From IMG/VR virus record IMGVR_UViG_3300031111_000012, positions 1 to 64,000 of that record: DNA of 64,000 bases. One strand, given 5' to 3'. Within the stretch, counting starts at the first letter, position 1. Each line of letters starts with the position of its first letter. The DNA is from a virus. Position numbers and translations under genes: made by a program. Under the pieces are notes generated by a model. That model did no database searches. It was not told the DNA's origin and worked only from the letters and a program-made list of their open reading frames with translations. Shown one piece after another: positions 24,039 through 33,052 of this stretch.

Positions 24039-24457
24039 TTCTTTATCCACGTATTTCTAGGAGTCAACCCAAGGAGTTTTAGTTCGAGTGGTGTAGAGAG
24101 GCAAGGACCAAACTTCTCTAGGGAGTGAAACATCATTATTGGGTTAATGGGATCAGTGAAAGCTACCCAGCAACCTACGTGCATTTCAGAACCCCTACCC
24201 ATAAAAACAGGACAACCATCCTTCATGTAGGTAGGTGGCTTAACCTCCCACTTACGAATCTCCCTAAGAAATGCACGCTGCCTAGCCCTGGGGTCCTCAA
24301 TATGCCAAACATTGGGTATCTCTATCCCATAATGGGTTCGTTGCACTTCAAGCAGCAAACCCCAACAACTGTAGGCATCAGGACCTAAACCCTCGGCATC
24401 ATAGCCTTTTGACAAGTAGGGATAGGTCCAATGCGGTTGGTTGGCTAGTGCTTCCAT
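24035..24457 (-). CDS. NlpC/P60-type tail tip peptidase
   Basis: A 140-residue protein. SYSCWGLLLEVQR carries the catalytic Cys (as in DCxGL of the family), and MHVGCWVAF the His. Tail-tip NlpC/P60 proteins (lambda K type) cleave peptidoglycan during DNA entry. It precedes the J-like gene and follows the DUF1833 gene. Confidence 0.75.
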   Translation of the reverse strand: MEALANQPHWTYPYLSKGYDAEGLGPDAYSCWGLLLEVQRTHYGIEIPNVWHIEDPRARQRAFLREIRKWEVKPPTYMKDGCPVFMGRGSEMHVGCWVAFTDPINPIMMFHSLEKFGPCLSTPLELKLLGLTPRNTWIKK

Positions 24458-24460
24458 TGG

Positions 24461-24994
24461 TTACAATCCGGGGAATCGATCCTTGGTAAACAGTTGCATC
24501 GGATAGGCTCGCTTGTAAACCTGGCTAAAGCTAGCCACTGCAGTTATCTCATTCACATCCACAGTAATATCCGTGAGTTCCATATGGATAGGCAGGGTTG
24601 AGGGAGCACTGGGTTGCTCAGCAATAAACCCGCGGAATGTAACCTCGATCGGGTCAAAGGTAAGGGATACCTGATCGATCATTCTCGCAAGATCCGCAAG
24701 TACGTTGTCGACCTTCATCACTAGGGTGCCTGAACCTGTATCGTCCTGCCTCGGAAGCTCAATCCCAAAAGCACCTCTAACAAAGCGCACGCTTTCCCCA
24801 CCATTGAGTGGTGCATCTGCTTCGAGTGTTCCGTAGAAGTCCTCCTTATTGCATACCACCCTACCTGGTGCAGGGGTTTCACCCTCAAGAAAAAGAGGAT
24901 GCCGAAACTCAAGCGTATCGAGGTGCGTCTCGTTTCGCTTGCATACAGCAAAGGCCTCCGCAGAGGCCTGAGAGAGTAGATCAACAGTAGACAC
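24461..24994 (-). CDS. Minor tail protein, DUF1833-like
   Basis: A 177-residue protein whose pattern (LDTLEFRHPLF, RVVCNKEDF, FVRGAFGIELP) fits the DUF1833 family found before NlpC/P60 genes in siphovirus tail modules. It probably helps build the tail tip. Confidence 0.7.
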   Translation of the reverse strand: MSTVDLLSQASAEAFAVCKRNETHLDTLEFRHPLFLEGETPAPGRVVCNKEDFYGTLEADAPLNGGESVRFVRGAFGIELPRQDDTGSGTLVMKVDNVLADLARMIDQVSLTFDPIEVTFRGFIAEQPSAPSTLPIHMELTDITVDVNEITAVASFSQVYKRAYPMQLFTKDRFPGL

Positions 24995-25009
24995 AATGTA
25001 CCCCTTACA

Positions 25010-25516
25010 TTAAGCGGGAGCAGGAGCGCGCGCCTGTGCCCTCTCCTGCACAAGGGTTACTACCTCAGGGAGCGCGTTGTTGATAACAGCCTGCGCAGCA
25101 TCTCGTTCCTGAGTATCCTTGACTATTTTTGGGTTGGGTACCTCATGATATACCCCGTCCCCATCAGGAAGGTTTACCGTTGCCGGAATTTCAGGATCCT
25201 CGGATACCAGAGGCTGTGCGAGGCGCTCAGCAGCAGCCTCGTACTCGAGCGCTTGCGACAGTAGGGCTGCATCTGCAACTGCCTGCGCCTGGACGTCTCG
25301 GATTGAAAGGACATAGGTAACGTAATCACTGATCTCCTGCGTTTCCTCCGCAGTAAGAGTGATAAAGCCCGCCCCACTACCGTGAACTAGACGACTTAGT
25401 CGCTGTTCCTGTTGTAGGGGATACTGTGAGCGAATGATCTCATCGGCGCGCCGCTCAATGTCACGAAGCGTGGGCGCTGTTTGATCATTCACCAGATTGA
25501 TAACCAATCTGTCCAT
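25010..25516 (-). CDS. Hypothetical tail-region protein
   Basis: A 168-residue, mostly helical protein with an Ala/Pro-rich end (ARAPAPA). The ATG at 25516 follows AGGAG and lies just after the fibre stop. It may be a fibre chaperone or part of the tail tip; nothing in the sequence decides this. Confidence 0.65.
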   Translation of the reverse strand: MDRLVINLVNDQTAPTLRDIERRADEIIRSQYPLQQEQRLSRLVHGSGAGFITLTAEETQEISDYVTYVLSIRDVQAQAVADAALLSQALEYEAAAERLAQPLVSEDPEIPATVNLPDGDGVYHEVPNPKIVKDTQERDAAQAVINNALPEVVTLVQERAQARAPAPA

Positions 25517-25520
25517 CCTG

Positions 25521-28187
25521 TTACTCCTCTTCTGCGTTAATGGCAATATCGACAGCACCTGGTGCGGCCGCAAACTGAATTACCCACTGAAACCCATCAT
25601 GCTCTACCGTGTAGTCCTTGAGAGAACCCGGGCGCTTCTGCGCCCCATCTACAAATACCGTAAGAGGCTTCCAACCTGCAGGAACAGTAAACTGGGGATT
25701 CACGGAATCCCCATCATACCAGAAGGTAGTACGGCGCTTGGTATCCTTACCCATACCACCTTCCAGGAAGGCAGTGCGGATATGCTTACTCGGGGACTTC
25801 AACAGTACCCCTGAGTCCCCACCCGCAGCCAGGAACCCACGATCAGCGTCGGCGCACTTGATAGCCTGCAAAGTGAACCCACTAGCGTAGGAATCAACCA
25901 CACGCATCCCAGAGAAGGTAGTTACATGATCCCCAGTGAATACGTGGCACAGTCCCAACGATTCATCGTGGGCCATTGACTTTACGTCCGCCGAGGAGCC
26001 CTGAATGAGGCACTTTGCGTTGGGCTCGAACAAGTGTTTTTCCTGTTCGTAGATGAATCGCAACTGCTCATCAGATACCTCACCTTTAGTAAGGCGCCAA
26101 AGTGCCATCATGTCCCCCGTCATACCACCTGCAGGGGCGCCGGGGCCTGGACCCAAGTTGAGGGTAGTACTCGCACCGAATACAGGGGTAATCCCAGCAT
26201 CACCGCGCCACAGTTCCCGACCGTTAACGCTTACGGAGTGTTCCCCGTTTTCAAAGTGGCGCAAGGATACCATTCCCCACTTAGCCTCGGGGAGTGCATC
26301 AGTGAAGGTCTCAGTGTTACCTGTAGTATCCTTTTCCCATACGCTTAGGTCCATATTAGCGTCAAGGTATAAGTGGATAAAGTTACCCACAGTGATATCG
26401 TCGCCAAGGTGGAATATCCGCAGAATACCGGAGGGGGTGGCTACGCGGTATACCCACGCAATCATGCAATACGCAGGGGTATCAGTGAAGATATCCGGAC
26501 AGTCTGCGTTAGCCAGTGATAGGCTATTGCCCGTAGCCCAGTTGGTAACTGCTTGCAGCTCAGCGCCCGCAGCCACCGGGGAGAGGCTGTGGGTACCGTT
26601 AGAAGTCATGTTTGCCCAATCGTCGATCAGGTTGGTAGTTGCATCCCCAGAGCAGCAGGCAATCCAAGGGGTACCCATCAACCATCCCGAAACGTTTGCG
26701 TAACCATTCCAAGCACGATCGCATCGATCCCCCTGGCTTGCCTTGATGGTATCGAGACGCATTTGTACAAAGTAAGGATAGCCAGTGCTACCCGTAGCAA
26801 ATGCCTTGGGAGAATGTCCCCGAATAGCTGGGGAGCCGGCGGTTGCAGGCTTACGCGTATAAAGCGCGCCGACGGCTCTCTGGTAATGCAGCGAGTTAAT
26901 ATGAGTGAACCCGGCAGTGAGTTCATCTACCCTACCGTACCAACGAAACTCGTTCGCGAATACCCCCTCGTAGCCTACCAAGTGTTCGTTGATAAAACCT
27001 ACACCATTCATATCAACTGTTAGGTTGTTGTTATACGTGATTTCCTGGTTTACGTAGATTGACAGGCCGGTATCCAGAGCAACTGCAATGGTGATTGCAG
27101 GACGACCAGTGTCATGGTTTATCGGTGCATCAGGGAGTGTGGTTATCGCAACACTTCGCACCGCCGTATAGGCTTTCATTACGAAGCCCAAATCAACGTT
27201 GTACTGCCAAATAGCGTCCCCGCCGGCACCATAGCGGGAGGCCAAGTTGTTAAGCAGCATGCCTTGGTAGGTTACGCTGGATGTGTGACGATGGGAGAAA
27301 TCCCCGGAAAGGCTCACATGGTAAACCCCGCTATTAGTGCCCACTACGATCTCACCATCCTGCACAGCAATGCAAGTGGGTGAATGCCGAATAACCGAAT
27401 TGTTTTGGTTGTTGCGGAAACTGATCCACATCGGGAAACCCGGCTTGGTCAGATCAAAGGCAACTGTGTGCGTTGTCCAGGCAACCCATGCTACTGCTGC
27501 TGGGTAATCAGTGCTCCCCGCACGGTAGATAACTGATTGGGTGCTACCAGGTTCCAGCACGTAGAAATGCGGATCAGTGAGAGTGGTATTGGTGTACCAA
27601 TCACCATCAACACCACCGGCAGCGCGTGCAGCCGCTTGGTCAATGAAGATCCCGAGATAACGACCGGTGGGACGCGACTCCTGCGCCCAGGATTTATCAG
27701 CACCCAGAACAGGAGTTCTCGGGATATCAATCGCCACGCCTACGGGGTCGTCAAACGGGTAGAGCAGGGACAACTCATCCAGGGTACCCAGCCAGTCCCC
27801 ATTGATATGCCCCTCACCATCAGCGAGTGGAATCTTGCCAGCTTCCGGGGTGAGGGAAGCCGTACCTCCGGTTACGACTTCAACAGCCGATGCAGCAGCG
27901 GCTTCCGCAGCGGCCTGAGCTGCCTCCGCAGCGGCCTGCGCAGTTCCAGCGCTTGAGCTGTAGCCATTGGCAAGATCGCGGGCAGCCTCACACAGGTCAA
28001 CCAAGCCGCTGCCCGTTGCGTTGTAGGTGTCCTCGAGGTCCTTGGTAAGCTTGCGGATGGTTTTGATTTCGGAACCGCCATCTACTACGACGGTTTCGTT
28101 GTCGGCACCAGTTACAAAGCTGTGGATGTGGGCAACATCAACGACAAGTTGGTTTACTGAATTTGTAAGGTCGGTTTCAAGAGTCAT
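25521..28187 (-). CDS. Tail fibre / receptor-binding protein with LamG-like domain
   Basis: An 888-residue protein. The N-terminal third has an Ala-rich coiled coil (TAQAAAEAAQAAAEAAAA near residues 80-97). The middle is beta-rich with WD-like blades. Residues about 570-725 form a laminin-G/concanavalin-like unit (AWVYR, GNFIHLYLDANMDLSVW, VSVNGRELWRGDAG). It probably binds a surface glycan. It sits between small tail genes, downstream of the tape measure. Confidence 0.75.
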   Translation of the reverse strand: MTLETDLTNSVNQLVVDVAHIHSFVTGADNETVVVDGGSEIKTIRKLTKDLEDTYNATGSGLVDLCEAARDLANGYSSSAGTAQAAAEAAQAAAEAAAASAVEVVTGGTASLTPEAGKIPLADGEGHINGDWLGTLDELSLLYPFDDPVGVAIDIPRTPVLGADKSWAQESRPTGRYLGIFIDQAAARAAGGVDGDWYTNTTLTDPHFYVLEPGSTQSVIYRAGSTDYPAAVAWVAWTTHTVAFDLTKPGFPMWISFRNNQNNSVIRHSPTCIAVQDGEIVVGTNSGVYHVSLSGDFSHRHTSSVTYQGMLLNNLASRYGAGGDAIWQYNVDLGFVMKAYTAVRSVAITTLPDAPINHDTGRPAITIAVALDTGLSIYVNQEITYNNNLTVDMNGVGFINEHLVGYEGVFANEFRWYGRVDELTAGFTHINSLHYQRAVGALYTRKPATAGSPAIRGHSPKAFATGSTGYPYFVQMRLDTIKASQGDRCDRAWNGYANVSGWLMGTPWIACCSGDATTNLIDDWANMTSNGTHSLSPVAAGAELQAVTNWATGNSLSLANADCPDIFTDTPAYCMIAWVYRVATPSGILRIFHLGDDITVGNFIHLYLDANMDLSVWEKDTTGNTETFTDALPEAKWGMVSLRHFENGEHSVSVNGRELWRGDAGITPVFGASTTLNLGPGPGAPAGGMTGDMMALWRLTKGEVSDEQLRFIYEQEKHLFEPNAKCLIQGSSADVKSMAHDESLGLCHVFTGDHVTTFSGMRVVDSYASGFTLQAIKCADADRGFLAAGGDSGVLLKSPSKHIRTAFLEGGMGKDTKRRTTFWYDGDSVNPQFTVPAGWKPLTVFVDGAQKRPGSLKDYTVEHDGFQWVIQFAAAPGAVDIAINAEEE

Positions 28188-28216
28188 GGTAAAGCCTCCA
28201 GGCAGTAATTAATCAA

Positions 28217-28423
28217 TCAGGGGTAGTCCATCACTAGGGTGACGTTGACTGCCTCATAAAGGTCGGAAGCACTAGCAGTTACTACTCTAGCTGGAACTAG
28301 GTCAACTACTGCCTGCTGCTCCTGTGTGTAGGAAGGGGCGGCATCAAGCCCCTTGGTATCCGAAGCCCTCAGTATCCTTCGTGTGGTAGATATCCGATCT
28401 GTTACTGGATTGAGGAAATCCAT
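28217..28423 (-). CDS. Small tail-region protein
   Basis: A 68-residue protein of unknown function. It overlaps the stop of the upstream gene by one base and precedes the fibre gene, so it is likely a tail or fibre accessory. Confidence 0.6.
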   Translation of the reverse strand: MDFLNPVTDRISTTRRILRASDTKGLDAAPSYTQEQQAVVDLVPARVVTASASDLYEAVNVTLVMDYP

Positions 28424-28791
28424 CAGTAATCCCCCACGTAGATATCGCCCCTACGTAGCAGCACCACCTCACCATCAGGCAGGGTTACGGATACTACATA
28501 GGTGCCTGAGGTCCAGGTGAAGGCCGCTATATCCGCGGCCTGCAACTCAAGATCAACTGCACCGTAGTCCGCTGCTGTGGGAATCACAAAATGTCCGCTT
28601 GCATCTGTTGCAGTGTAGATAACAGTTCCTGCACTGTCCTTTACCACGAGGGATGCAGCACAACTGCGCAAGTCGACTGGGGCACCATCGGAATGGGTAT
28701 AAGCGAACTTGTGCTTATATGTTGCCCCGAGTGGTATATGAATGTTTTCCGTCGGTGTTGGATAGTGTGGGTAATCCGCTGCCTTAAACAT
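28423..28791 (-). CDS. Ig-like tail protein (BppU N-terminal type)
   Basis: A 122-residue beta-rich protein. IPLGATYKHKFAYTHSDGAPVDL and the end VVLLRRGDIYVGDY fit the small Ig-like domain of BppU-type baseplate or fibre adaptor proteins. It may attach the fibre to the tail tip. Confidence 0.55.
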   Translation of the reverse strand: MFKAADYPHYPTPTENIHIPLGATYKHKFAYTHSDGAPVDLRSCAASLVVKDSAGTVIYTATDASGHFVIPTAADYGAVDLELQAADIAAFTWTSGTYVVSVTLPDGEVVLLRRGDIYVGDY

Positions 28792-29266
28792 CGTTGGTTG
28801 CCTCCGGAAGGTTATGGTGCACGATGGTGTTCAACAACCCACCGTAATAATCGAGCACGGAGGGGCTGATGAGTTTGGCAGCTGCGTAAGCCTCCGCACT
28901 GTATATGCTGGGATCCTCGAGCCTCACGGATACAGACACCGTGAAGTTGAGGGGGTCCTTCATTTTCTTCTTCGGGTGTTCGAGGAAGTCAACGGTTTTA
29001 ATATCGAGCCCTTGACCGTTTGCGATAGGCAGCTCTACGAGGTTCATGCCGTAGTCAACATCGTGGGCATACCAAGCTTCAAAAAGGCCAAGCTCCTCAA
29101 CTGAGAACTCAAAGGACAGTTTTACACCCTCGGGGTTCGTGGTAGAAGTGCGCCGCTTTGCAATTGACCCCCGCTCAAAGGTGCTAACAACAAAGGTTTG
29201 TTCCGCCTCAATCCCGTACCCAGCATAGGTAGGGTTAGGCAACAGCGTTGGGTATGATACAGCCAT
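28784..29266 (-). CDS. Minor tail protein
   Basis: A 160-residue beta-rich protein just after the tape measure gene, the place of distal tail or minor tail proteins. It opens with AVSYPTLLPNPTYAGYGIE and has a KLSFEFSVEELGLFEAWY segment seen in phage minor tail proteins. Exact family uncertain. Confidence 0.6.
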   Translation of the reverse strand: MAVSYPTLLPNPTYAGYGIEAEQTFVVSTFERGSIAKRRTSTTNPEGVKLSFEFSVEELGLFEAWYAHDVDYGMNLVELPIANGQGLDIKTVDFLEHPKKKMKDPLNFTVSVSVRLEDPSIYSAEAYAAAKLISPSVLDYYGGLLNTIVHHNLPEATNDV

Positions 29267-29270
29267 TCAG

Positions 29271-32261
29271 TTATCCTCCGTAGGTCCTGGCACCTGCGCC
29301 TCGGTTGAGTGCAAACATACCTGCAAAGGTTTCTGCAGTTTCACTTTGTCCGGCTTTGGCAAGCTGTGAGATGCCTTGATCAATCTTGCGAATCATCATC
29401 TCAATAGACAGCCCTTCGCGGCCTTGGCTGCGAGTTATCTCAACCTCTGCACCTGCTTGGTTGATTACATTTATAAACACATTATTTCCTAGGGCCCCGT
29501 TGAGGTTTACAGGAACTGAGTGCCCATTGGGCAGTGGGATGTTTGCTTCGTTGTAGGAGCCTTCCCCATGAACTGAAACCTCAGGGCTTGTGCTAACGCC
29601 TCCGGTTGCATAGTACTTCAGGGGCATAGGGCCCTCAGGAGTCATAATGCCTCCGTTAGCAAACAAGCTGGGCATCGTGAAACTGGAAGCCGTGCTAAAG
29701 GATATTCCAGGATCAAACCAAGAAGTACCTATACTGAAACTTGATGTACCCCCACCTCCCAGCACACTACCCAGCACTGTAGTAATAACATCTTCAATAC
29801 CGGAGGACAGCGGGCCTATGATGTTTTTCTCAAGCACCAGCCTATAGATATCCTGAAGGATAGAATCAATAAGGCCGGAGAACTCAAGCTTGCCGCTTTC
29901 AGCCATACGCACAAAGGCATCAGTGATACCTTCCAATGCATCCACAGTAACGTCCTCAATCTCGTCGGACATATCGGCCCAATCCTCGGCCATCTTCTCA
30001 ACTGCGGATTTATTGATCTCCTCTAACTTATCCATTTGAGCGGAGTACCAAGCATCGAAAGCTTCCTCCAACTCCATCCGCTTTTCAGTACCTTCTTCGT
30101 ATACTGAAATTTCAGCACGTACGCGCTCAGCCTCAATCTCTAGCAGTGCCTCCGCCCGAGCCCTTCGATCCTTGATAAGGTAAGCAGTAGTGGTAGCTGC
30201 ATCTTGTCGAATGTTGTTCAGTAAGTTGCGATAGGCCTCTTCCTCACGGGCTGCTGCCTTCTCCGCTGCAGTAAGTACACCATCATCACCACCTGCAGCA
30301 CCTCCCGACAAATTAGGGAGGTTTTGTTCAAGCGTTTCTGCCCACCCATTGAAGGCATCCATCTCAGCGAAGATTGCGTCAGAGGTTGCCTCAAACTCAG
30401 CACGCTGTTCACGCTGCACTTTCAACTCATCCTCACGCGCCTTTCTTCGGGCAATAATTTCCTCGCGTTGTTGCAGCGCCTTGCCGATTACCGTGTCGGC
30501 AATTCGTACTTCCTGTTCGTAACCTGCAACCACACGACGTAACTCAGACTCGATATCCTCGAGGGCCTGTCGGTGCTCAGCACGGAGGTTGAGAATTCGT
30601 TTTTCTGCTTCCTCTTGGCCGTTAGCAGAATACGAAAGTGCATCTGCAAGTTGGCGCAACTGTTCCGCAGTTTCATCGGCACCTAATGCAGCCAGTCCAG
30701 AGGCCACAGCATCGAGGAACTCAATAGCCTTCTCCTTGAGGCTATCCATCACGCCACCATAAAGGCTTTCGATTTGAGCCCCTGCCATGTTCCAGGAATA
30801 GGCAACGTTTTCCGCGATAGTCTTTGCGTCAGCTTCCAACTCTGCAAACACCGACTTACCACGAATGGTAAACTTGTCAATCTCGCCTATGAGTACGGAA
30901 AACACAGTGCGCAGATTGGTAGGAAAGTCCATGAAGGCATCCGATAGGATGTTACCAGTTGCCTCAATGATATAGCCCAGCTCTCGGTTAGTAACCCCTA
31001 GGGCAAATGCAAGCGCTTCCCACTGCTCAGGGTCAAGCGTATCCTGCACCTCTCCCATGGTCATCTGCCATTGCTCAGCCAACACTTGCAGCTTTATAAA
31101 CGCGTCGCTGAGGTCCCCGGACAGCGTGCTAGCCAGATCGGCAGAGGACACTTCGGTGAGGTCCTCTGCATCGATAAGCATCGTCAACGTTGATACTACT
31201 GAGGTAGCCTCTTGGGTGGTTTCCCTGAGGGCTGGGGTGGCCTTATCCGTCGTGGTGATAACGAAACCTTCGATTGCTGACTGAAGTGCCTTCCAATCCC
31301 CGGAAAGGTTATCGATACGAATAGCCGCCTGTTCATAGGCAGTAGAGGTCCCCGTGAGCTTTGCCTCTAGTTGGGTTAACGCATCCACGTTACCCAGCAG
31401 GGCCTTTGCTGCGGCTACGTTCTCAAGCCCGAACAGTTTCATCAACTGCGTGGTGCTGTAGCTGCGTTCGTTGAGGTTTTCTAGGGCCTTGGTCAATCCT
31501 ACGACTGCAGGGTTGAGTTCATCCTCCCCTGCCTTCTGCAATCTCAGGATGATGTTACGCAGTGCGGTACCTGCTTGGGTACCCTTGAGGGCCACCGTTG
31601 ATAGTACTTGGATGCCTGCATTCAACTGCTCAAAGGATACGTTTGCATCCGCAGCCACAGTACCAGCGTACTTCAGTGCCTCCGCAGTTTGGGGGATTTC
31701 AGAGGCGCCGTACTTAGCACCAGCTGCAAGGACGTTGATAAACTTGCTTGCTTGCTCAGCACCAGCACTGAACTGGTTGAGGGCGGAGCCCAAAGTAGAC
31801 GCAGCCTCAGGCAACGTAATGCCGGCAGCCTCTGCAAGGGCCAGGGCTTCCTTGGTAACGACAGCAAGGGCCTCCGCATTCTCCAAAAGATCCGGCTTGG
31901 CGGAAGCCATAAGCTTGAATGCCTCCGCAGATTGGGAAGCAGTGAAGGTGGTGGTAGAGCCGAACTCCAACGCTTTAGCCTTGAGATAGTCAAGGTCGTC
32001 GCCTACCGCACCAGTGATGGCGGACAGCTCGGATACTGTCTCGTTAAACCTAGCGGTAGTTTGGATAGCACTGGCAAACGAAAGGCCAGCGCCGATAGTA
32101 AGCATGATGCCCTGCGCGGACATAAGGGCATCTTTAAGCTTACTGAAGGAGCCTATAGTCTGAGAAGCTCCCGCCCTCATACTACCGAGGGCGTTGTTTA
32201 CTTCCTTGGAACCCTGTCGGGCTCCTTTCGAGTCAATCGTTACTCCTAATCTTGTGTCCAT
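29271..32261 (-). CDS. Tail tape measure protein
   Basis: A 996-residue protein. The N-terminal 350 residues match the TP901-type tape measure core (ARFNETVSELSAITGAVGDDLDYL, TTTFTASQSAEAFKLMASA). Long helical and coiled-coil segments follow (about 540-640) with hydrophobic stretches near the C-terminus. It sets tail length and takes part in DNA injection. It follows the G/GT genes, overlapping GT by 29 bases. Confidence 0.92.
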   Translation of the reverse strand: MDTRLGVTIDSKGARQGSKEVNNALGSMRAGASQTIGSFSKLKDALMSAQGIMLTIGAGLSFASAIQTTARFNETVSELSAITGAVGDDLDYLKAKALEFGSTTTFTASQSAEAFKLMASAKPDLLENAEALAVVTKEALALAEAAGITLPEAASTLGSALNQFSAGAEQASKFINVLAAGAKYGASEIPQTAEALKYAGTVAADANVSFEQLNAGIQVLSTVALKGTQAGTALRNIILRLQKAGEDELNPAVVGLTKALENLNERSYSTTQLMKLFGLENVAAAKALLGNVDALTQLEAKLTGTSTAYEQAAIRIDNLSGDWKALQSAIEGFVITTTDKATPALRETTQEATSVVSTLTMLIDAEDLTEVSSADLASTLSGDLSDAFIKLQVLAEQWQMTMGEVQDTLDPEQWEALAFALGVTNRELGYIIEATGNILSDAFMDFPTNLRTVFSVLIGEIDKFTIRGKSVFAELEADAKTIAENVAYSWNMAGAQIESLYGGVMDSLKEKAIEFLDAVASGLAALGADETAEQLRQLADALSYSANGQEEAEKRILNLRAEHRQALEDIESELRRVVAGYEQEVRIADTVIGKALQQREEIIARRKAREDELKVQREQRAEFEATSDAIFAEMDAFNGWAETLEQNLPNLSGGAAGGDDGVLTAAEKAAAREEEAYRNLLNNIRQDAATTTAYLIKDRRARAEALLEIEAERVRAEISVYEEGTEKRMELEEAFDAWYSAQMDKLEEINKSAVEKMAEDWADMSDEIEDVTVDALEGITDAFVRMAESGKLEFSGLIDSILQDIYRLVLEKNIIGPLSSGIEDVITTVLGSVLGGGGTSSFSIGTSWFDPGISFSTASSFTMPSLFANGGIMTPEGPMPLKYYATGGVSTSPEVSVHGEGSYNEANIPLPNGHSVPVNLNGALGNNVFINVINQAGAEVEITRSQGREGLSIEMMIRKIDQGISQLAKAGQSETAETFAGMFALNRGAGARTYGG

Positions 32262-33011
32262 TAGTGGCCTCGTCAGAAGTGTTTATGGGTTTACCTTGTA
32301 GGGTACTTACCCTTACCTTCCTGTAGGCTTCATCGAGTTGCCTCATGACTCTAACGAAAAAACCTACATCTTGTATTGAGAAAATTTCCGCATGTTCCCT
32401 CATCTCCGACAAGGTTATAGGTTCGGAATAGTGTGCACGCCCCGCGCGCAAAAAGTTAAACTCTTGAAGCATCCAAGCCCATGTTGGGTCTAGCTCTACC
32501 TTTCCTTGTAATAGCTTCGGGGTACGCCCGGTTATCTTTTCAACCTTCCTTAAGTCCTTTTCTGCTGGGGCTATCTCAAGCCTCCAGCAGACGTACCCGA
32601 TTAGTTTCCCGCTGCGGCCTGGATAGCACTCTCGTAGAACGTGGTGGCGTCGGAGGCGACCCTTACAACGAAGTCCCTGAAATCATGCAGCTTGGGGTCA
32701 CTCAGCACTCGAACTGCCGCCTCCTTGCTGTAGGGCAGCTCCTCACCATCTTCCTTCATGCCCCGCCAGTCAAGCAGTACATGCTCCGCCAACTGCTCGG
32801 TTACCACCTTGGTTCCCTGCTCTGAGGAAATGAAGGCCTTCCGTTCCCCTGGAGTAGCAGAGGAACCCACCGCCTCAGTGATCGCCACGGCAACCGCCAA
32901 GTTATAGCGGTTACCAAGGCGAGCTACCAGGATCTCGGTTTCGAGGTCCACCGGTACCCAGGTACCATTGCGTTCCGCTTCCGGATCAGTTTTCTGTTTT
33001 CCCAGGTCCAT
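32233..33011 (-). CDS. Tail assembly chaperone GT, made by -1 frameshift
   Basis: The upstream protein G (stop at 32601) ends with the slippery heptamer GGGAAAC. A -1 shift there continues into an open frame to 32233, giving about 259 residues. The T part contains ITGRTPKLLQG and a helical SEMREHAEIFSIQDVGFF region, with no stop between slip site and end. This layout, directly before the tape measure gene, is the lambda G/GT arrangement, whose chaperones bind the tape measure protein. Confidence 0.82.
32601..33011 (-). CDS. Tail assembly chaperone G
   Basis: A 136-residue protein. The pattern WVPVDLETEILVARLGNRYN, VLLDWRGMKEDGEELPYSKEAAVRVL fits small siphovirus tail chaperones. It lies between the tail tube gene and the tape measure. 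Its last codons are the frameshift site. Confidence 0.82.
   Translation of the reverse strand: MDLGKQKTDPEAERNGTWVPVDLETEILVARLGNRYNLAVAVAITEAVGSSATPGERKAFISSEQGTKVVTEQLAEHVLLDWRGMKEDGEELPYSKEAAVRVLSDPKLHDFRDFVVRVASDATTFYESAIQAAAGN
32604..32610 (-). promoter_or_regulatory. Programmed -1 frameshift site (GGGAAAC)
   Basis: On the minus strand the frame reads G-GGA-AAC followed directly by the TAA stop of G; slipping back one base gives GGG-AAA. It is of the X-XXY-YYZ type and differs from the lambda site (GGGAAAG) only in the last base. Confidence 0.85.
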
Positions 33012-33052
33012 AGTTAAGGGTCCTTTGTTAAGGGTTAGTGGGTATTTGCTTT

